A stretch of 64,000 bases of DNA from Ulvibacter algarum (GCA_947488905.1 CANLBJ010000008.1:1-64000), one strand, 5' to 3'. Counted from the first letter of the stretch, positions 18,826 through 26,786 are shown. Program-made: numbers and translations. The notes: a model not told the origin generated them from the letters alone.

Positions 18826-18909
18826 TTTGCAAGCCATTATTTAACAAACATCATATTGGTTTTTGCTTTCGCGAAAACATTATAAATATTGCCACTCAGG
18901 CCTTACATT

Positions 18910-19863
18910 ATGAAAACATATACAAATACAGGAAATAAAGATACACGATCAGGTTTTGGAGCAGGTCTTGAAGAACTTGGTAAGAAAAACGAAAACGTGG
19001 TAGCACTTTGTGCAGACTTAACTGGCTCTCTTAAAATGGATGCCTTTAAAGCTAACCACCCAGAGCGTTTTTTTCAAGTTGGAATCGCAGAAGCTAACAT
19101 GATAGGGATGGCAGCCGGTATGACCATTGGCGGTAAAATTCCATTTACAGGTACTTTTGCAAACTTCTCTACAGGTCGCGTTTATGACCAGATAAGACAA
19201 AGTGTTGCATACAGCGGTAAAAACGTGAAAATTTGTGCATCTCACGCAGGGATCACACTTGGAGAAGATGGAGCAACGCACCAAATTCTTGAAGATATAG
19301 GATTAATGAAAATGCTTCCTGGAATGACAGTAATCAACACTTGTGATTACAATCAAACCAAAGCAGCGACATTAGCAATAGCAGATCACGATGGTCCTGT
19401 TTATTTACGTTTTGGACGTCCTAAAGTTGCCAATTTCACTCCAGAAAACGGCGAGTTTAAAATAGGAAAAGCAGTAGAACTTACAGAAGGTAACGACGTT
19501 ACAATTATAGCAACAGGTCACTTAGTTTGGGAAGCACTAGAAGCTGCAAAGACACTAAACGAAGCAGGCATCTCTGCAGAAGTAATAAATATACACACCA
19601 TTAAACCTCTTGACGCAAATGCAATTATTGCAAGTGCAAAAAAGACAAGGAGTGTAGTTACTGCAGAAGAGCACAATTATATGGGTGGTCTTGGTGAGAG
19701 TGTAGCAAGAGTACTTTCAGAAAACGCACCAACTCCAATAGAGATGGTAGCGACTCAAGATACTTTTGGTGAATCTGGAACACCAGCACAACTAATGGAA
19801 AAGTACGGTTTAAATGCAGAAGCTATTGTAAAAGCCGCAAAAAAGGTAGTTGCCAGAAAGTAA
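18910..19863 (+). CDS. Transketolase, C-terminal subunit
   Basis: Pyrimidine-binding and C-terminal domains of the split transketolase, 317 residues from the ATG at 18910 (the frame stays open to a TTG at 18889, less likely). Motifs: [52 protein letters not shown], and a C-terminal domain with [20 protein letters not shown]. It partners with the product of the preceding gene. The gap between them holds GCTTTCGCGAAAAC, a palindromic TTTCGCGAAA word, which does not look like a terminator. Confidence 0.95.
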   Translation: MKTYTNTGNKDTRSGFGAGLEELGKKNENVVALCADLTGSLKMDAFKANHPERFFQVGIAEANMIGMAAGMTIGGKIPFTGTFANFSTGRVYDQIRQSVAYSGKNVKICASHAGITLGEDGATHQILEDIGLMKMLPGMTVINTCDYNQTKAATLAIADHDGPVYLRFGRPKVANFTPENGEFKIGKAVELTEGNDVTIIATGHLVWEALEAAKTLNEAGISAEVINIHTIKPLDANAIIASAKKTRSVVTAEEHNYMGGLGESVARVLSENAPTPIEMVATQDTFGESGTPAQLMEKYGLNAEAIVKAAKKVVARK

Positions 19864-19883
19864 CTAATTCTTTTTAATACTAA

Positions 19884-19920
19884 AAAAGGGTGAAGCTTAA
19901 ATGATAAGTTTCACCCTTTT
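19884..19920 (+). terminator. Transketolase terminator
   Basis: AAAAGGGTGAA pairs with TTCACCCTTTT, with further inner pairs (CTTA/TAAG), followed by T-rich sequence. It lies 20 bases after the transketolase stop. The symmetrical A and T runs mean it could also act leftward. Confidence 0.85.
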
Positions 19921-20039
19921 ATTTTTGGCTATTTTAACTTTATATAATTTAGATAAAAGCATCAACGCTATAATAGCTTCTTTAAAATTTTTATAACCAC
20001 TGTGCACCATTACTATTTCCGAAGTACTTAAAGCAAAAA

Positions 20040-20070
20040 AAAGACCGCTCATCAATGATGAGCGGTCTTT
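20040..20070 (-). terminator. Terminator of the FKBP-like lipoprotein gene
   Basis: Perfect 15-base stem (AAAGACCGCTCATCA with TGATGAGCGGTCTTT) flanked by A8 on the left, which is a T-run on the minus strand. It lies 22 bases past the stop of the gene at 20093-20998. Confidence 0.85.
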
Positions 20071-20092
20071 TATATTTTATGATATCTATATA

Positions 20093-20998
20093 TTAACTAT
20101 CTGCATCTAGATAATCTGGTATCCCATCATTATCAACATCTGGATACAATGCAGGATCTGTTATTGTATTTCCGTCTGCATCAAGTATCTCTTCGCTAGT
20201 TGGCACCCCATCATTATCATCATCTGCATCATTATAATTAGCTATAAAGTCTTCATCTGTATCATCATTCTCTTCTTGCCCATTACCGTCTAAGTCTTCA
20301 TAAATAGAAGGTACTCCATCACCATCTTGATCACCTTGTACTGTCTCTAACAACTCAAAAGTAAAAATTAACTGCTCGTATAACGCTAAATCTGAACTAG
20401 AAGGAGGGCTATTAAAGTATGCTAATCCAGAAGGTAAAAACATAGCACCAGAGCCAAAGTCTTCAAAAGAAGTAGTTCCATCTGGGTTTGAAACAAAAGA
20501 TCCTGCAGAGTTAAACTCCGTCATCACATCTTGAAAACCATTTACAACAGCTGTTAAATCAAAAGGAACAGGCTGCACAGAGGCATCAAAAGTTTCAAGA
20601 TCAAAATCTAATCCTTCATATTTTAAGATAGCAATGTCTGGAAAATCTGGAGAATCACCCAAACCTTGTTTAGCTATTAAGTAATACAACTTGTAAGTCA
20701 CATCTTCATCTTCACGGTCTTTCACCATTTTAGAAGATACTTGACCAAGTAATGGTAACTTATCTGAGTTATCTCCTGCTATAGAATCTATTTTTACTTT
20801 AAAATCAAACCCCGCTGGTGGGTTTTGAAATTCTTCATAATTATAGAAATGAGTAGATAAGAACTCTTCAATTTCTGCTTGAGCAGTTACTGCTTCTTCT
20901 CCTCTATCAAGAGCAGGCACAAAATCTCCATCATCGTCAGTACCACATGATAAAATTGAGATAAAAAGAAATACAAAAATAAATTTTGCTTTAAACAT
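20093..20998 (-). CDS. FKBP-like lipoprotein with DxDxDG repeat tail
   Basis: From the ATG at 20998, 301 residues beginning MFKAKFIFVFLFISILSCG, a lipoprotein signal with the lipobox Cys at 18. Upstream in-frame starts would bury this signal and were rejected. The middle (about 80-225) has the outline of an FKBP-type peptidyl-prolyl isomerase (TYKLYYLIAKQGLG; FGSGAMFLPSGLAYF; YEQLIFTFELLETVQG). The last 75 residues are acidic and contain several D-x-D-x-D-G type loops (GDQDGDGVPSIYEDLDG; DDNDGVPTSEEI; DVDNDGIPDYLDADS) resembling thrombospondin type 3 calcium sites. Likely an envelope folding factor; whether the isomerase site is active is unclear. Confidence 0.85.
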   Translation of the reverse strand: MFKAKFIFVFLFISILSCGTDDDGDFVPALDRGEEAVTAQAEIEEFLSTHFYNYEEFQNPPAGFDFKVKIDSIAGDNSDKLPLLGQVSSKMVKDREDEDVTYKLYYLIAKQGLGDSPDFPDIAILKYEGLDFDLETFDASVQPVPFDLTAVVNGFQDVMTEFNSAGSFVSNPDGTTSFEDFGSGAMFLPSGLAYFNSPPSSSDLALYEQLIFTFELLETVQGDQDGDGVPSIYEDLDGNGQEENDDTDEDFIANYNDADDDNDGVPTSEEILDADGNTITDPALYPDVDNDGIPDYLDADS

Positions 20999-21006
20999 AG
21001 TTTTAA

Positions 21007-21042
21007 TTTTGGGCTGCAAGATACAATTTTCGGTTATTTTTG
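21007..21042 (+). promoter_or_regulatory. Promoter of the S4-domain gene
   Basis: TATTTTTG at 21035-21042 with TTTTG at 21007-21011, 23 bases upstream. The ATG at 21077 follows after about 34 bases. Confidence 0.5.
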
Positions 21043-21076
21043 TTAGCATAATAAACGGAGATTTAGTAGAACTATT

Positions 21077-21454
21077 ATGAGGATTGATAAATATTTATGG
21101 TGTATTAGATATTGCAAAACTAGAAGCGTCGCTACAGCAGAATGTAAAAAAGGCGCAGTTAGAGTGGGAGACGCTATTGTAAAACCATCTCGTGACGTCT
21201 ATCCTGGCGATACGATCACATACAGAAAGAAGCAAGTAAGCTACGTTATAGAGGTCATAAATCTTCCAGAAAGTAGACTAGGCGCAAAACTTGTTGCATT
21301 ATACGCTAAAGACGTCACTCCTAAAGAGGCGTTTCAACAACAAGAACTTTTAAAATATAGTAAAGACTATTACCGTAAAAAAGGCGTGGGTCGTCCTACT
21401 AAAAAAGATAGAAGAGAGATTGATGATTTTTATTTAGACACAGAAGAAGAATAG
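21077..21454 (+). CDS. S4-domain RNA-binding protein (Hsp15 family)
   Basis: 125 residues with an N-terminal S4 RNA-binding domain (MRIDKYLWCIRYCKTRSVAT, then KKGAVRVGDAIVKPSRDVYPGD). A basic C-terminal part follows (YYRKKGVGRPTKKDRREIDD). In E. coli, Hsp15 rescues stalled 50S subunits carrying nascent chains; that role is inferred from family membership only. It is divergent from the FKBP-like lipoprotein gene and has a clear promoter. Confidence 0.9.
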   Translation: MRIDKYLWCIRYCKTRSVATAECKKGAVRVGDAIVKPSRDVYPGDTITYRKKQVSYVIEVINLPESRLGAKLVALYAKDVTPKEAFQQQELLKYSKDYYRKKGVGRPTKKDRREIDDFYLDTEEE

Positions 21455-21627
21455 TGTTTCTATAATTACAGATTTCTAAAACACTTTTAGACTAAATAAA
21501 ATATTAAAGCTATTCTTATAAGTACTCCGGAAACGTTAAAAAAAGAAAATACCCCCTCCTTTCTATTATACACTCTCATCAAAGTGGTCTTAGCACTTTT
21601 ATTGTTAGACTATTAAAATAATATGCC

Positions 21628-21635
21628 TACTTTTG
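21628..21635 (+). promoter_or_regulatory. Phosphoribosyltransferase promoter -7 element
   Basis: TACTTTTG at 21628-21635 overlaps an upstream TTG codon of the same frame. This is the reason for placing the start of the next gene at the ATG 21657. Confidence 0.5.
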
Positions 21636-21656
21636 AGGTTCAGAAAATTTCAGCAA

Positions 21657-22157
21657 ATGACTACAAATACTGTTATTCTAGATAAGACACAATTAGCACA
21701 TAAACTACGCCGTATAGGTTACCAGATTTATGAAGCAAACGTGAACGAAGAAGAGATTGTTATTGCTGGAATAAAAGAGAACGGCTATACGTTTGCTAAA
21801 AAACTAAAACGAATGGTTGAAAAGATCTCTCCCATTAAGGTGACGTTATGTGCGGTGACCATAGATAAAAAATCGCCATCTTCACCAATAACGACCTCTA
21901 TAAAACCAGATGAATACAGTAATAAATCTCTTGTACTTGTAGATGACGTATTACACTCTGGTACTACATTAATATATGCTGTAAGACATTTTCTAGACGT
22001 ACCATTAAAGCAGTTTAAAACTGCGGTATTAGTAGACAGAAATCACAAGAAATATCCTATTAAAGCAGATTATAAAGGGATTTCTTTATCTACTTCTATT
22101 AATGAAAATGTTGCTGTTATTTTTGAAACAGGTAACGATCGTGCGATCTTAGAATAA
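21657..22157 (+). CDS. PyrR-like phosphoribosyltransferase
   Basis: 166 residues from ATG 21657. The PRPP-binding loop is LVLVDDVLHSGTTLIYAV (about residues 96-113), and the fold (ILDKTQLAHKLRRIGYQIYE at the N-terminus, TAVLVDRNHKKYPIKADYKG later) resembles PyrR, the uracil phosphoribosyltransferase and pyr-operon attenuator. No pyr genes are nearby, so its substrate (uracil or another base) is uncertain. The last 9 bases overlap the 3' end of the convergent aroK. Confidence 0.88.
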   Translation: MTTNTVILDKTQLAHKLRRIGYQIYEANVNEEEIVIAGIKENGYTFAKKLKRMVEKISPIKVTLCAVTIDKKSPSSPITTSIKPDEYSNKSLVLVDDVLHSGTTLIYAVRHFLDVPLKQFKTAVLVDRNHKKYPIKADYKGISLSTSINENVAVIFETGNDRAILE

Positions 22158-22670
22158 GTCTGCCACTATCTCAGCTACAATAGCCTCTACTGTTTTATTA
22201 TCTACAACAACAGATTTTTCTGCTTGAAAATAATAAAAGTTACGTTCAAAAAGATGTTTCCTTATAAAATCATTAAGCAACTCCTCTGTTTCTAGATGTG
22301 AGATGAGTGGGCGATTTGCTTTTTCTTGCATTAAGCGCTCTGTAAGTGTTTCTAGAGAAGCTTTTAGATAAATAACTGTCACTTCTTTATTATCAGCTAG
22401 TACTTGCATAAGATCTCCATAACAAGGTGTCCCCCCTCCAGTAGCAATTATCGCTTTTTCATCTTGGGCTATTAGTTTCAATAAAATCTCCCTTTCTTTC
22501 TTTCTAAAATAGATTTCTCCCTTTTTATTAAAGAGGTGTGAGATGGACATACCCTCCACTTTTTCGATTTCTGTGTCCAAATCTAGAAATTTGGCGTCCA
22601 AAATTTCAGAAAGTTTACTTCCTACGACACTCTTACCCGACCCCATGTAACCTACTAAGACAATTTTCAT
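22149..22670 (-). CDS. aroK: Shikimate kinase
   Basis: Phosphorylates shikimate to shikimate 3-phosphate in the aromatic amino acid pathway. 173 residues, normal length. Walker A is GYMGSGKSVVG (7-17). DLDTEIEKVEG supplies the shikimate-binding Asp, and FRKKE followed by IATGGGTPC supplies substrate-binding Arg and Gly residues. RANRPLI-like ANRPLI marks the lid region. It is separate from the trp operon that lies 4 kb away. It overlaps the convergent phosphoribosyltransferase by 9 bases. Confidence 0.95.
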   Translation of the reverse strand: MKIVLVGYMGSGKSVVGSKLSEILDAKFLDLDTEIEKVEGMSISHLFNKKGEIYFRKKEREILLKLIAQDEKAIIATGGGTPCYGDLMQVLADNKEVTVIYLKASLETLTERLMQEKANRPLISHLETEELLNDFIRKHLFERNFYYFQAEKSVVVDNKTVEAIVAEIVADLF

Positions 22671-22741
22671 ATTACTAAATACTTGATTATTAAGACCAAA
22701 GAAAAACCTTTGATTTTTTTTTCAAATTTATTGAAATTCCC

Positions 22742-22773
22742 TTTGATATTAATATTAAATGGTAGTATATTTG
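22742..22773 (+). promoter_or_regulatory. tRNA promoter
   Basis: TTTG at 22742-22745 and TATATTTG at 22766-22773 are separated by 20 bases, an excellent match to the phylum consensus. It drives tRNA-Lys and probably tRNA-Leu. Confidence 0.75.
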
Positions 22774-22812
22774 CACCCGCCTAGAGAATGTTAATAACAA
22801 GATATAGGTAAT

Positions 22813-22885
22813 GACCAGTTAGCTCAGTTGGTAGAGCACCTCCCTTTTAAGGAGGTGGTCCTGGGTTCGAGCCCCAGACTGGTCA
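22813..22885 (+). tRNA. tRNA-Lys (anticodon TTT)
   Basis: A complete 73-base cloverleaf: acceptor GACCAGT/ACTGGTC, D-arm GCTC/GAGC, anticodon stem CCTCC/GGAGG with loop CTTTTAA (anticodon TTT), T-arm CTGGG/CCCAG with loop TTCGAGC, discriminator A. The CCA end is not encoded. It is followed by tRNA-Leu 75 bases on. Confidence 0.97.
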
Positions 22886-22960
22886 CAAAGAAAGTTAGAC
22901 CTTACGGTTTAACTTTTTTTTGTTTACAATAGATTCTAATATAAGAATCAAATCCTTTCT

Positions 22961-23043
22961 ACCCGGGTGCTGGAATTGGTAGACAGGCACGGTTGAGGGC
23001 CGTGTGCACTAGTTGCGTGTGGGTTCAAGTCCCATTCCGGGTA
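22961..23043 (+). tRNA. tRNA-Leu (anticodon GAG)
   Basis: An 83-base class II tRNA: acceptor ACCCGGG/TCCGGGT (last pair G-T), D-region TGGAATTGGTAGACA, anticodon stem CACGG/CCGTG with loop TTGAGGG (anticodon GAG), variable arm, T-loop TTCAAGT, discriminator A. CCA is not encoded. A terminator hairpin follows within the first unit of a tandem repeat. Confidence 0.96.
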
Positions 23044-23350
23044 CAACAATAGCCATCTTAATCGATGGCTTTTTCTATTTTAAAAACCAGCAACTAGTAT
23101 TAGTTTAGTAAGTAGTGAGAGCGATAGCTCAAACTACTTACTGGTCAACAACAATGAAAGACACATTCTAACCACAACAATAGCCATCTTAATCGATGGC
23201 TTTTTCTATTTTAAAAACCAGCAACTAGTACTGGTTTAATAAGCTGACTGAGCAATAGTTTAATCAAATTTGGTCACAAACTATAAAAACACATAATAAA
23301 CACATTTTAAATCATCCTAACAGATGGCTACTTCTATTTCTAATATATCT
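23043..23350 (+). repeat. Three-unit tandem repeat (131-bp period) after tRNA-Leu
   Basis: A 57-base block at 23043-23099 recurs without change at 23174-23230, and a degenerate third version lies near 23302-23350 (CAGATGGCTACTTCTATTT). The spacer parts also align between units. Each block contains the hairpin AGCCATC/GATGGCT followed by T5, the tRNA terminator. In unit 1 the spacer forms a further strong hairpin (23108-23141): GTAAGTAGT and GAGC, then loop GATA, then GCTC and ACTACTTAC. The array starts at the last base of tRNA-Leu, so it may be a scar of tRNA-associated integration or replication slippage. No coding frame lies in it. Confidence 0.75.
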
Positions 23351-23398
23351 CAAGAAATAATTGATAAAGTTGATTAGACGCAATTACAAGGCATAAAA

Positions 23399-23421
23399 AA
23401 ACCGCTCACATATGAACGGTT
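23399..23421 (-). terminator. Terminator after the rhodanese lipoprotein gene
   Basis: AACCG-C-TCA pairs with TGA-A-CGGTT around loop CATA, preceded by A7 on the plus strand (T-run on the minus strand). It lies 40 bases beyond the stop of the gene at 23461. Confidence 0.65.
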
Positions 23422-23460
23422 CCTATTTCCGAAGAAAAAATATAACTTAATAGTGTAATA

Positions 23461-23889
23461 CTATCCTTTAACCATCTCTAATTCTTGAGACTCCCAGTTA
23501 GTAATACCTCCCTGTAGATCATAAATTTGTGTAAAACCCATATCTGCAAGAATCTCACTAGCTCTCGCACTACGACCTCCTTTTTTACAGTACACATAAA
23601 CCGGCAACGACTTGTCAAGCTTTGCTGCTGCCTCTTTAAAACCAGGTGTCGTTACACAAATATTTTGTGATGTCTTTAAACGTGTTACCCCATATTCTTG
23701 AGGAGTACGCACATCTATTAACTGCAATGCCGTGTCTTCTTGTAAAGCATCATAAACCTCTCTAGGACTTACTACTTTAATACTAGAAGTAACTCCTTCA
23801 ACTTGTGTTTCTATAGTTTTTGACTGTTCCTTACAACTTGTGTAAGCTACAGAAAATAGAACCGTAATAATTAATAAGACCTTTTTCAT
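23461..23889 (-). CDS. Rhodanese-domain lipoprotein
   Basis: 142 residues. A lipoprotein signal (MKKVLLIITVLFSVAYTSC, Cys19) places it in the envelope. A single rhodanese domain covers about 38-138 with the active-site loop CKKGGRSA (YVYCKKGGRSARASEIL) and the preceding LIDVRTPQEYG. Rhodaneses transfer sulfane sulfur via that Cys; the in vivo acceptor is unknown. Its start codon directly follows the stop of the cytoplasmic rhodanese gene upstream (0-base gap), so the two form an operon of paralogues in different compartments. Confidence 0.9.
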   Translation of the reverse strand: MKKVLLIITVLFSVAYTSCKEQSKTIETQVEGVTSSIKVVSPREVYDALQEDTALQLIDVRTPQEYGVTRLKTSQNICVTTPGFKEAAAKLDKSLPVYVYCKKGGRSARASEILADMGFTQIYDLQGGITNWESQELEMVKG

Positions 23890-24201
23890 TTAGATTGTTG
23901 TTTCGCCATCCCATTGAGAAAAACCTCCCAAAAGGTTAGCAGTATTTTTAAAACCAATAGATTCCATTATCATACATGCCTGAGCACTCCTACCACCTGA
24001 CTTACAATATACAAAGTAATTTTTATCTTTATCTAGTTCATTAGAACCCTCCATAAAAGCACCAGCATTCATTATATCAAGGTGCTTTGCATTTGGTATA
24101 TAGCCTTCAGCAACTTCTGCTGCTGTACGCACATCAAGAATGATTGCTTCACTATCTTTAGCAAGCTCTTCTCGCCACTTTTCCTGATTTAAATCTCTCA
24201 T
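23890..24201 (-). CDS. Cytoplasmic single-domain rhodanese
   Basis: 103 residues, no signal peptide. The domain is complete: AIILDVRTAAEVAEGYIPNA, YFVYCKSGGRSAQACMIME with the active-site Cys near 67, and LLGGFSQWDG at the end. It is the first gene of a two-gene operon with the rhodanese lipoprotein. A weak minus-strand promoter (TAATTTTG, complement of 24232-24239) lies 30 bases upstream. The sulfur donor and acceptor are unknown. Confidence 0.9.
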   Translation of the reverse strand: MRDLNQEKWREELAKDSEAIILDVRTAAEVAEGYIPNAKHLDIMNAGAFMEGSNELDKDKNYFVYCKSGGRSAQACMIMESIGFKNTANLLGGFSQWDGETTI

Positions 24202-24262
24202 TATATATTTAAATTGTATTATTAATTAGGGCAAAATTAACAAAACCCTAACAGATAGACGT

Positions 24263-24297
24263 AAAAAAACTGAGAACGTTACGGTTTTCAGTTTTTT
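24263..24297 (-). terminator. Terminator of the peroxiredoxin-like gene
   Basis: AAAAAACTGA-G-AAC pairs with GGTTTTCAGTTTTTT around a short loop. The A-run becomes a T-run on the minus strand. It lies just past the stop of the gene at 24320-25003 and before the rhodanese pair. Confidence 0.75.
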
Positions 24298-24319
24298 AAT
24301 TTTAAAAAGTAAAATATGA

Positions 24320-25003
24320 TTACACTTTAATAGAACATCCTATAGCTTTTGTTTCTTTAACACTCACCTCTTTCCCCGCTAGCAGCTCATCAATTGCATT
24401 TGCTAAGAAAACATCCTTTACAGCATTTGCATTACGCACGTTATCATCAATTGCTCCTATATATTTAACTATGTTTTTCCCATTCTCTTTATTTAGTAAA
24501 TAAACGTGAGGTGTTTTTGTTGCACCATATGTTGCATATATTTTATCATTTGCATCATATAAATAAGGAAATGTAAATGCAGCACTTTTAGCCTTTGCTT
24601 GCATTAACTCATAGGTATCATCTGGTTGCACTTTTGGGTCATTAGGGTTTACTGCAATCACAGGATAACCCAATTTCTTATATTTTTTATCTAGCGCTAC
24701 AATGCGTTCTTCACTTGCCACTGCAAATGGGCACGTATTGCACGTAAAAATCACTATATAACCTTTAGCGTCTTTATAATCTGCCATAGAAACCATGTTG
24801 CCATCTACATCTTTTAATTTAAAATCTGTTGCCGCGTCACCTATCGTATACCCCTTAGTCATCTCACTTTTTACTTCTGAAACTTTCTCGCTTGAAACAA
24901 CAGCTGCAGTTGCCACATTCTTATCACTCGTCTTCTCGTCACAGCTAACAAAACCTATACTCATTAACCCTACTAATGCTAACATTTTTATACTCGTCTT
25001 CAT
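24320..25003 (-). CDS. Thioredoxin-fold (AhpC/TSA-like) lipoprotein
   Basis: 227 residues with a lipoprotein signal (MKTSIKMLALVGLMSIGFVS then Cys21) and a thioredoxin-fold domain from about 50 to 205. The redox motif is FTCNTCPFA (C-x2-C), followed by VIAVNPNDPK and the cis-Pro region ATKTPHVYLLN. The arrangement fits the peroxiredoxin-like family that carries CNTCPxA rather than the TlpA WCxPC. It is probably an envelope thiol reductant or peroxidase. It lies 25 bases downstream of the TlpA-like gene and is likely co-transcribed with it. Confidence 0.88.
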   Translation of the reverse strand: MKTSIKMLALVGLMSIGFVSCDEKTSDKNVATAAVVSSEKVSEVKSEMTKGYTIGDAATDFKLKDVDGNMVSMADYKDAKGYIVIFTCNTCPFAVASEERIVALDKKYKKLGYPVIAVNPNDPKVQPDDTYELMQAKAKSAAFTFPYLYDANDKIYATYGATKTPHVYLLNKENGKNIVKYIGAIDDNVRNANAVKDVFLANAIDELLAGKEVSVKETKAIGCSIKV

Positions 25004-25028
25004 AATTTAACACCGCTCTTAACGGTCT

Positions 25029-25577
25029 TTATAAAATAGATTTAACTTCTTTTTCTAATTCTTCATACGTAAATGAACCCTCATAGAACGTCCGCTTATT
25101 TTTATTATATATAACAGTCGCAGGAATTGCACCACTCCAATTTTCGTCAATTTTAGGAATCCACCCATTAGCATCTGCATCATCTAGTAATATAACCTCA
25201 CTTTTAAGATTTTCTTTTACATATGGTATTACTTGTTTCTCCAGTTTATCTGGAAAATCTAGACTCACCAACACCACTTTTACATTTTTATCTACATATT
25301 CTTTATTCAGTTTTTCAAAATATGGAAGCTCTTTTACACAAGGTGCACACCAAGTAGCCCAAAAGTTAACCACATAAGTAGTGTCATTCCTTTTGGCCAG
25401 CAAAGGAGCCAAGCCTTGATAATCTACAACCTTAATTAAATTTTCATTGCTTACTATTTCCGAAGAAACAACCGCAGCCACCTTCTCACCATCTTCAACC
25501 TTTAACAACAAGTCTTCTGTCTGTTTTTCTTTACAGCTAGCAAAAACAATTAATACAATGATTACCAAATACTTCAT
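25029..25577 (-). CDS. TlpA-family thiol-disulfide lipoprotein
   Basis: 182 residues from the ATG at 25577, chosen because the protein then begins with the lipoprotein signal MKYLVIIVLIVFASC (Cys15). The frame extends upstream to 25619 without a sensible signal. The thioredoxin motif is FWATWCAPCVKELPYF, with the cis-Pro near GAIPATVIYNKNK. It would keep envelope cysteines reduced or serve cytochrome c maturation; which one cannot be told. It heads a leftward pair with the CNTCPFA protein and is divergent from marR, sharing the short palindromic control region. Confidence 0.9.
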   Translation of the reverse strand: MKYLVIIVLIVFASCKEKQTEDLLLKVEDGEKVAAVVSSEIVSNENLIKVVDYQGLAPLLAKRNDTTYVVNFWATWCAPCVKELPYFEKLNKEYVDKNVKVVLVSLDFPDKLEKQVIPYVKENLKSEVILLDDADANGWIPKIDENWSGAIPATVIYNKNKRTFYEGSFTYEELEKEVKSIL

Positions 25578-25666
25578 GGCATAAAAATACTTCCATAATT
25601 GTTTAGAACACACATCCACTTATTAAATATTTGTTAAAGAGTATGGCTCTAATTAATAAAAGAACG

Positions 25667-25700
25667 TACATTTGTACCAACAACTGTTGTACGTACAAAT
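25667..25700 (+). promoter_or_regulatory. marR promoter overlapped by a 31-bp palindromic operator
   Basis: TACATTTG (25667-25674) is a phylum -7 element. Overlapping it, 25670-25700 forms a dyad: ATTTGTAC, then CA, ACAAC, T, GTTGT, AC, GTACAAAT. The right arm ends at the base before the marR ATG. MarR proteins typically bind such palindromes and repress their own promoters, so this is the likely autoregulatory operator; it may also affect the divergent tlpA-like gene. Confidence 0.65.
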
Positions 25701-26153
25701 ATGAAAATATCTGAAGTAATAAAATCTAAAAACATGTCACTATCATCACAGATAGTGATAAACTTATCTTACACAAGTCGTGTTGTAGAGGAGTCATTCA
25801 TTTCTATTTTAAAGGCATATGATCTTACCATTCAACAATACAATGTACTTAGAATATTAAGAGGTCAAAAAGGCAATCCTGCAAACCTGTCTACCATTCA
25901 AGAAAGGATGGTTGATAGAAATAGTAATACAACCAGACTAATAGACAAGCTAATAAAAAAGCATTTAGTAAAGCGACAAGTTTGCAAAGACAACAGACGT
26001 AAAATAGAAGTATTTATTACAGAAGAAGGCTTATCTCTATTAACAGAACTAGACCCTATTACAGATAATCACAACAAGAAATGTGTAGAAGGACTTTCTA
26101 CAAAAGAACTAGAAACATTAAACTCACTTTTAGATAAACTAAGAAGTAACTAA
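25701..26153 (+). CDS. MarR-family transcriptional regulator
   Basis: 150 residues with a winged helix. Helices LTIQQYNVLRILRGQKGNPA and NLSTIQERMVDRNSNTTRLIDKLIKK are followed by the wing KRQVCKDNRRKIEVFITEEG. The single Cys in the wing (VCKDNRRK) might sense oxidants or thiol reagents, but this is only a possibility. The ATG is immediately preceded by the palindrome. The YceI gene follows 24 bases later in the same transcript, and the thiol-related genes run divergently. Confidence 0.9.
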   Translation: MKISEVIKSKNMSLSSQIVINLSYTSRVVEESFISILKAYDLTIQQYNVLRILRGQKGNPANLSTIQERMVDRNSNTTRLIDKLIKKHLVKRQVCKDNRRKIEVFITEEGLSLLTELDPITDNHNKKCVEGLSTKELETLNSLLDKLRSN

Positions 26154-26177
26154 TAATTAAATAAAAAAGTAAAACAA

Positions 26178-26753
26178 ATGAAAACAGTAAAATCTCTTTT
26201 AATCGCAGCAGTTGTCTTTGGGGCAACTACAGTAGCAACTAATGCACAAACTACTAAAAAATCAATAGACGTAAATGAAAGCACTATCACATGGACCGGT
26301 AAAAAAGTATTAGGATCTCATACAGGAACTATCTCTTTTAAAGATGCCGTTCTAGAGATGGATGGAGAAACGCTAACAGGAGGTATGTTTACCGTAGACA
26401 TGACTTCTATAAATGTAACAGACCTTAAAGCAGGAGAAGGAAAAGAAAAACTAGAAGGACATTTACAGAGTGATGACTTCTTTGGTGTCGCAAATCACCC
26501 TACCGCTACTCTTACATTTACTAAAGTTCAAAAAATGTCTGATGGCTATGAAGTAATGTCAGACCTTACTATTAAAGGTAAGACAGAGGCTATCTCTTTT
26601 GAGCTAGCAACTACAAAAGACTCAGCGACAACTACTCTTACAATAGACAGAACAAAGCATGATATTCGTTATGGTTCTGGTAGTTTCTTTGACAATTTAG
26701 GAGATAAAACAATCTCTGACAATTTTACACTTGACGTTGTTTTAAAATTTTAA
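26178..26753 (+). CDS. YceI-family periplasmic protein
   Basis: 191 residues with a signal peptide (about 1-23, ending TNA) and a complete YceI lipocalin-like beta barrel: STITWTGKKVLGSHTGTISF, the GMFTVDMTSINV strand, LEGHLQSDDFFGVANHPTAT and IDRTKHDIRYGSGSFFDNLG. Family members bind polyisoprenoid-type lipids in the periplasm. It is co-transcribed with the MarR regulator, probably its main target. Confidence 0.93.
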   Translation: MKTVKSLLIAAVVFGATTVATNAQTTKKSIDVNESTITWTGKKVLGSHTGTISFKDAVLEMDGETLTGGMFTVDMTSINVTDLKAGEGKEKLEGHLQSDDFFGVANHPTATLTFTKVQKMSDGYEVMSDLTIKGKTEAISFELATTKDSATTTLTIDRTKHDIRYGSGSFFDNLGDKTISDNFTLDVVLKF

Positions 26754-26786
26754 GGAAATTTTAAGTTGTGAGTTTTAATCATTTAC

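Noticed and set aside
23108-23141. Treating the strong hairpin after tRNA-Leu as a further tRNA or a riboswitch
   Set aside because: The fold is a simple stem with a four-base loop, with no cloverleaf and no downstream gene on that strand.
23461-25577. Interpreting the tandem rhodaneses and thioredoxins as a selenium or tellurium resistance operon
   Set aside because: No oxyanion reductase, transporter or selenophosphate gene accompanies them.
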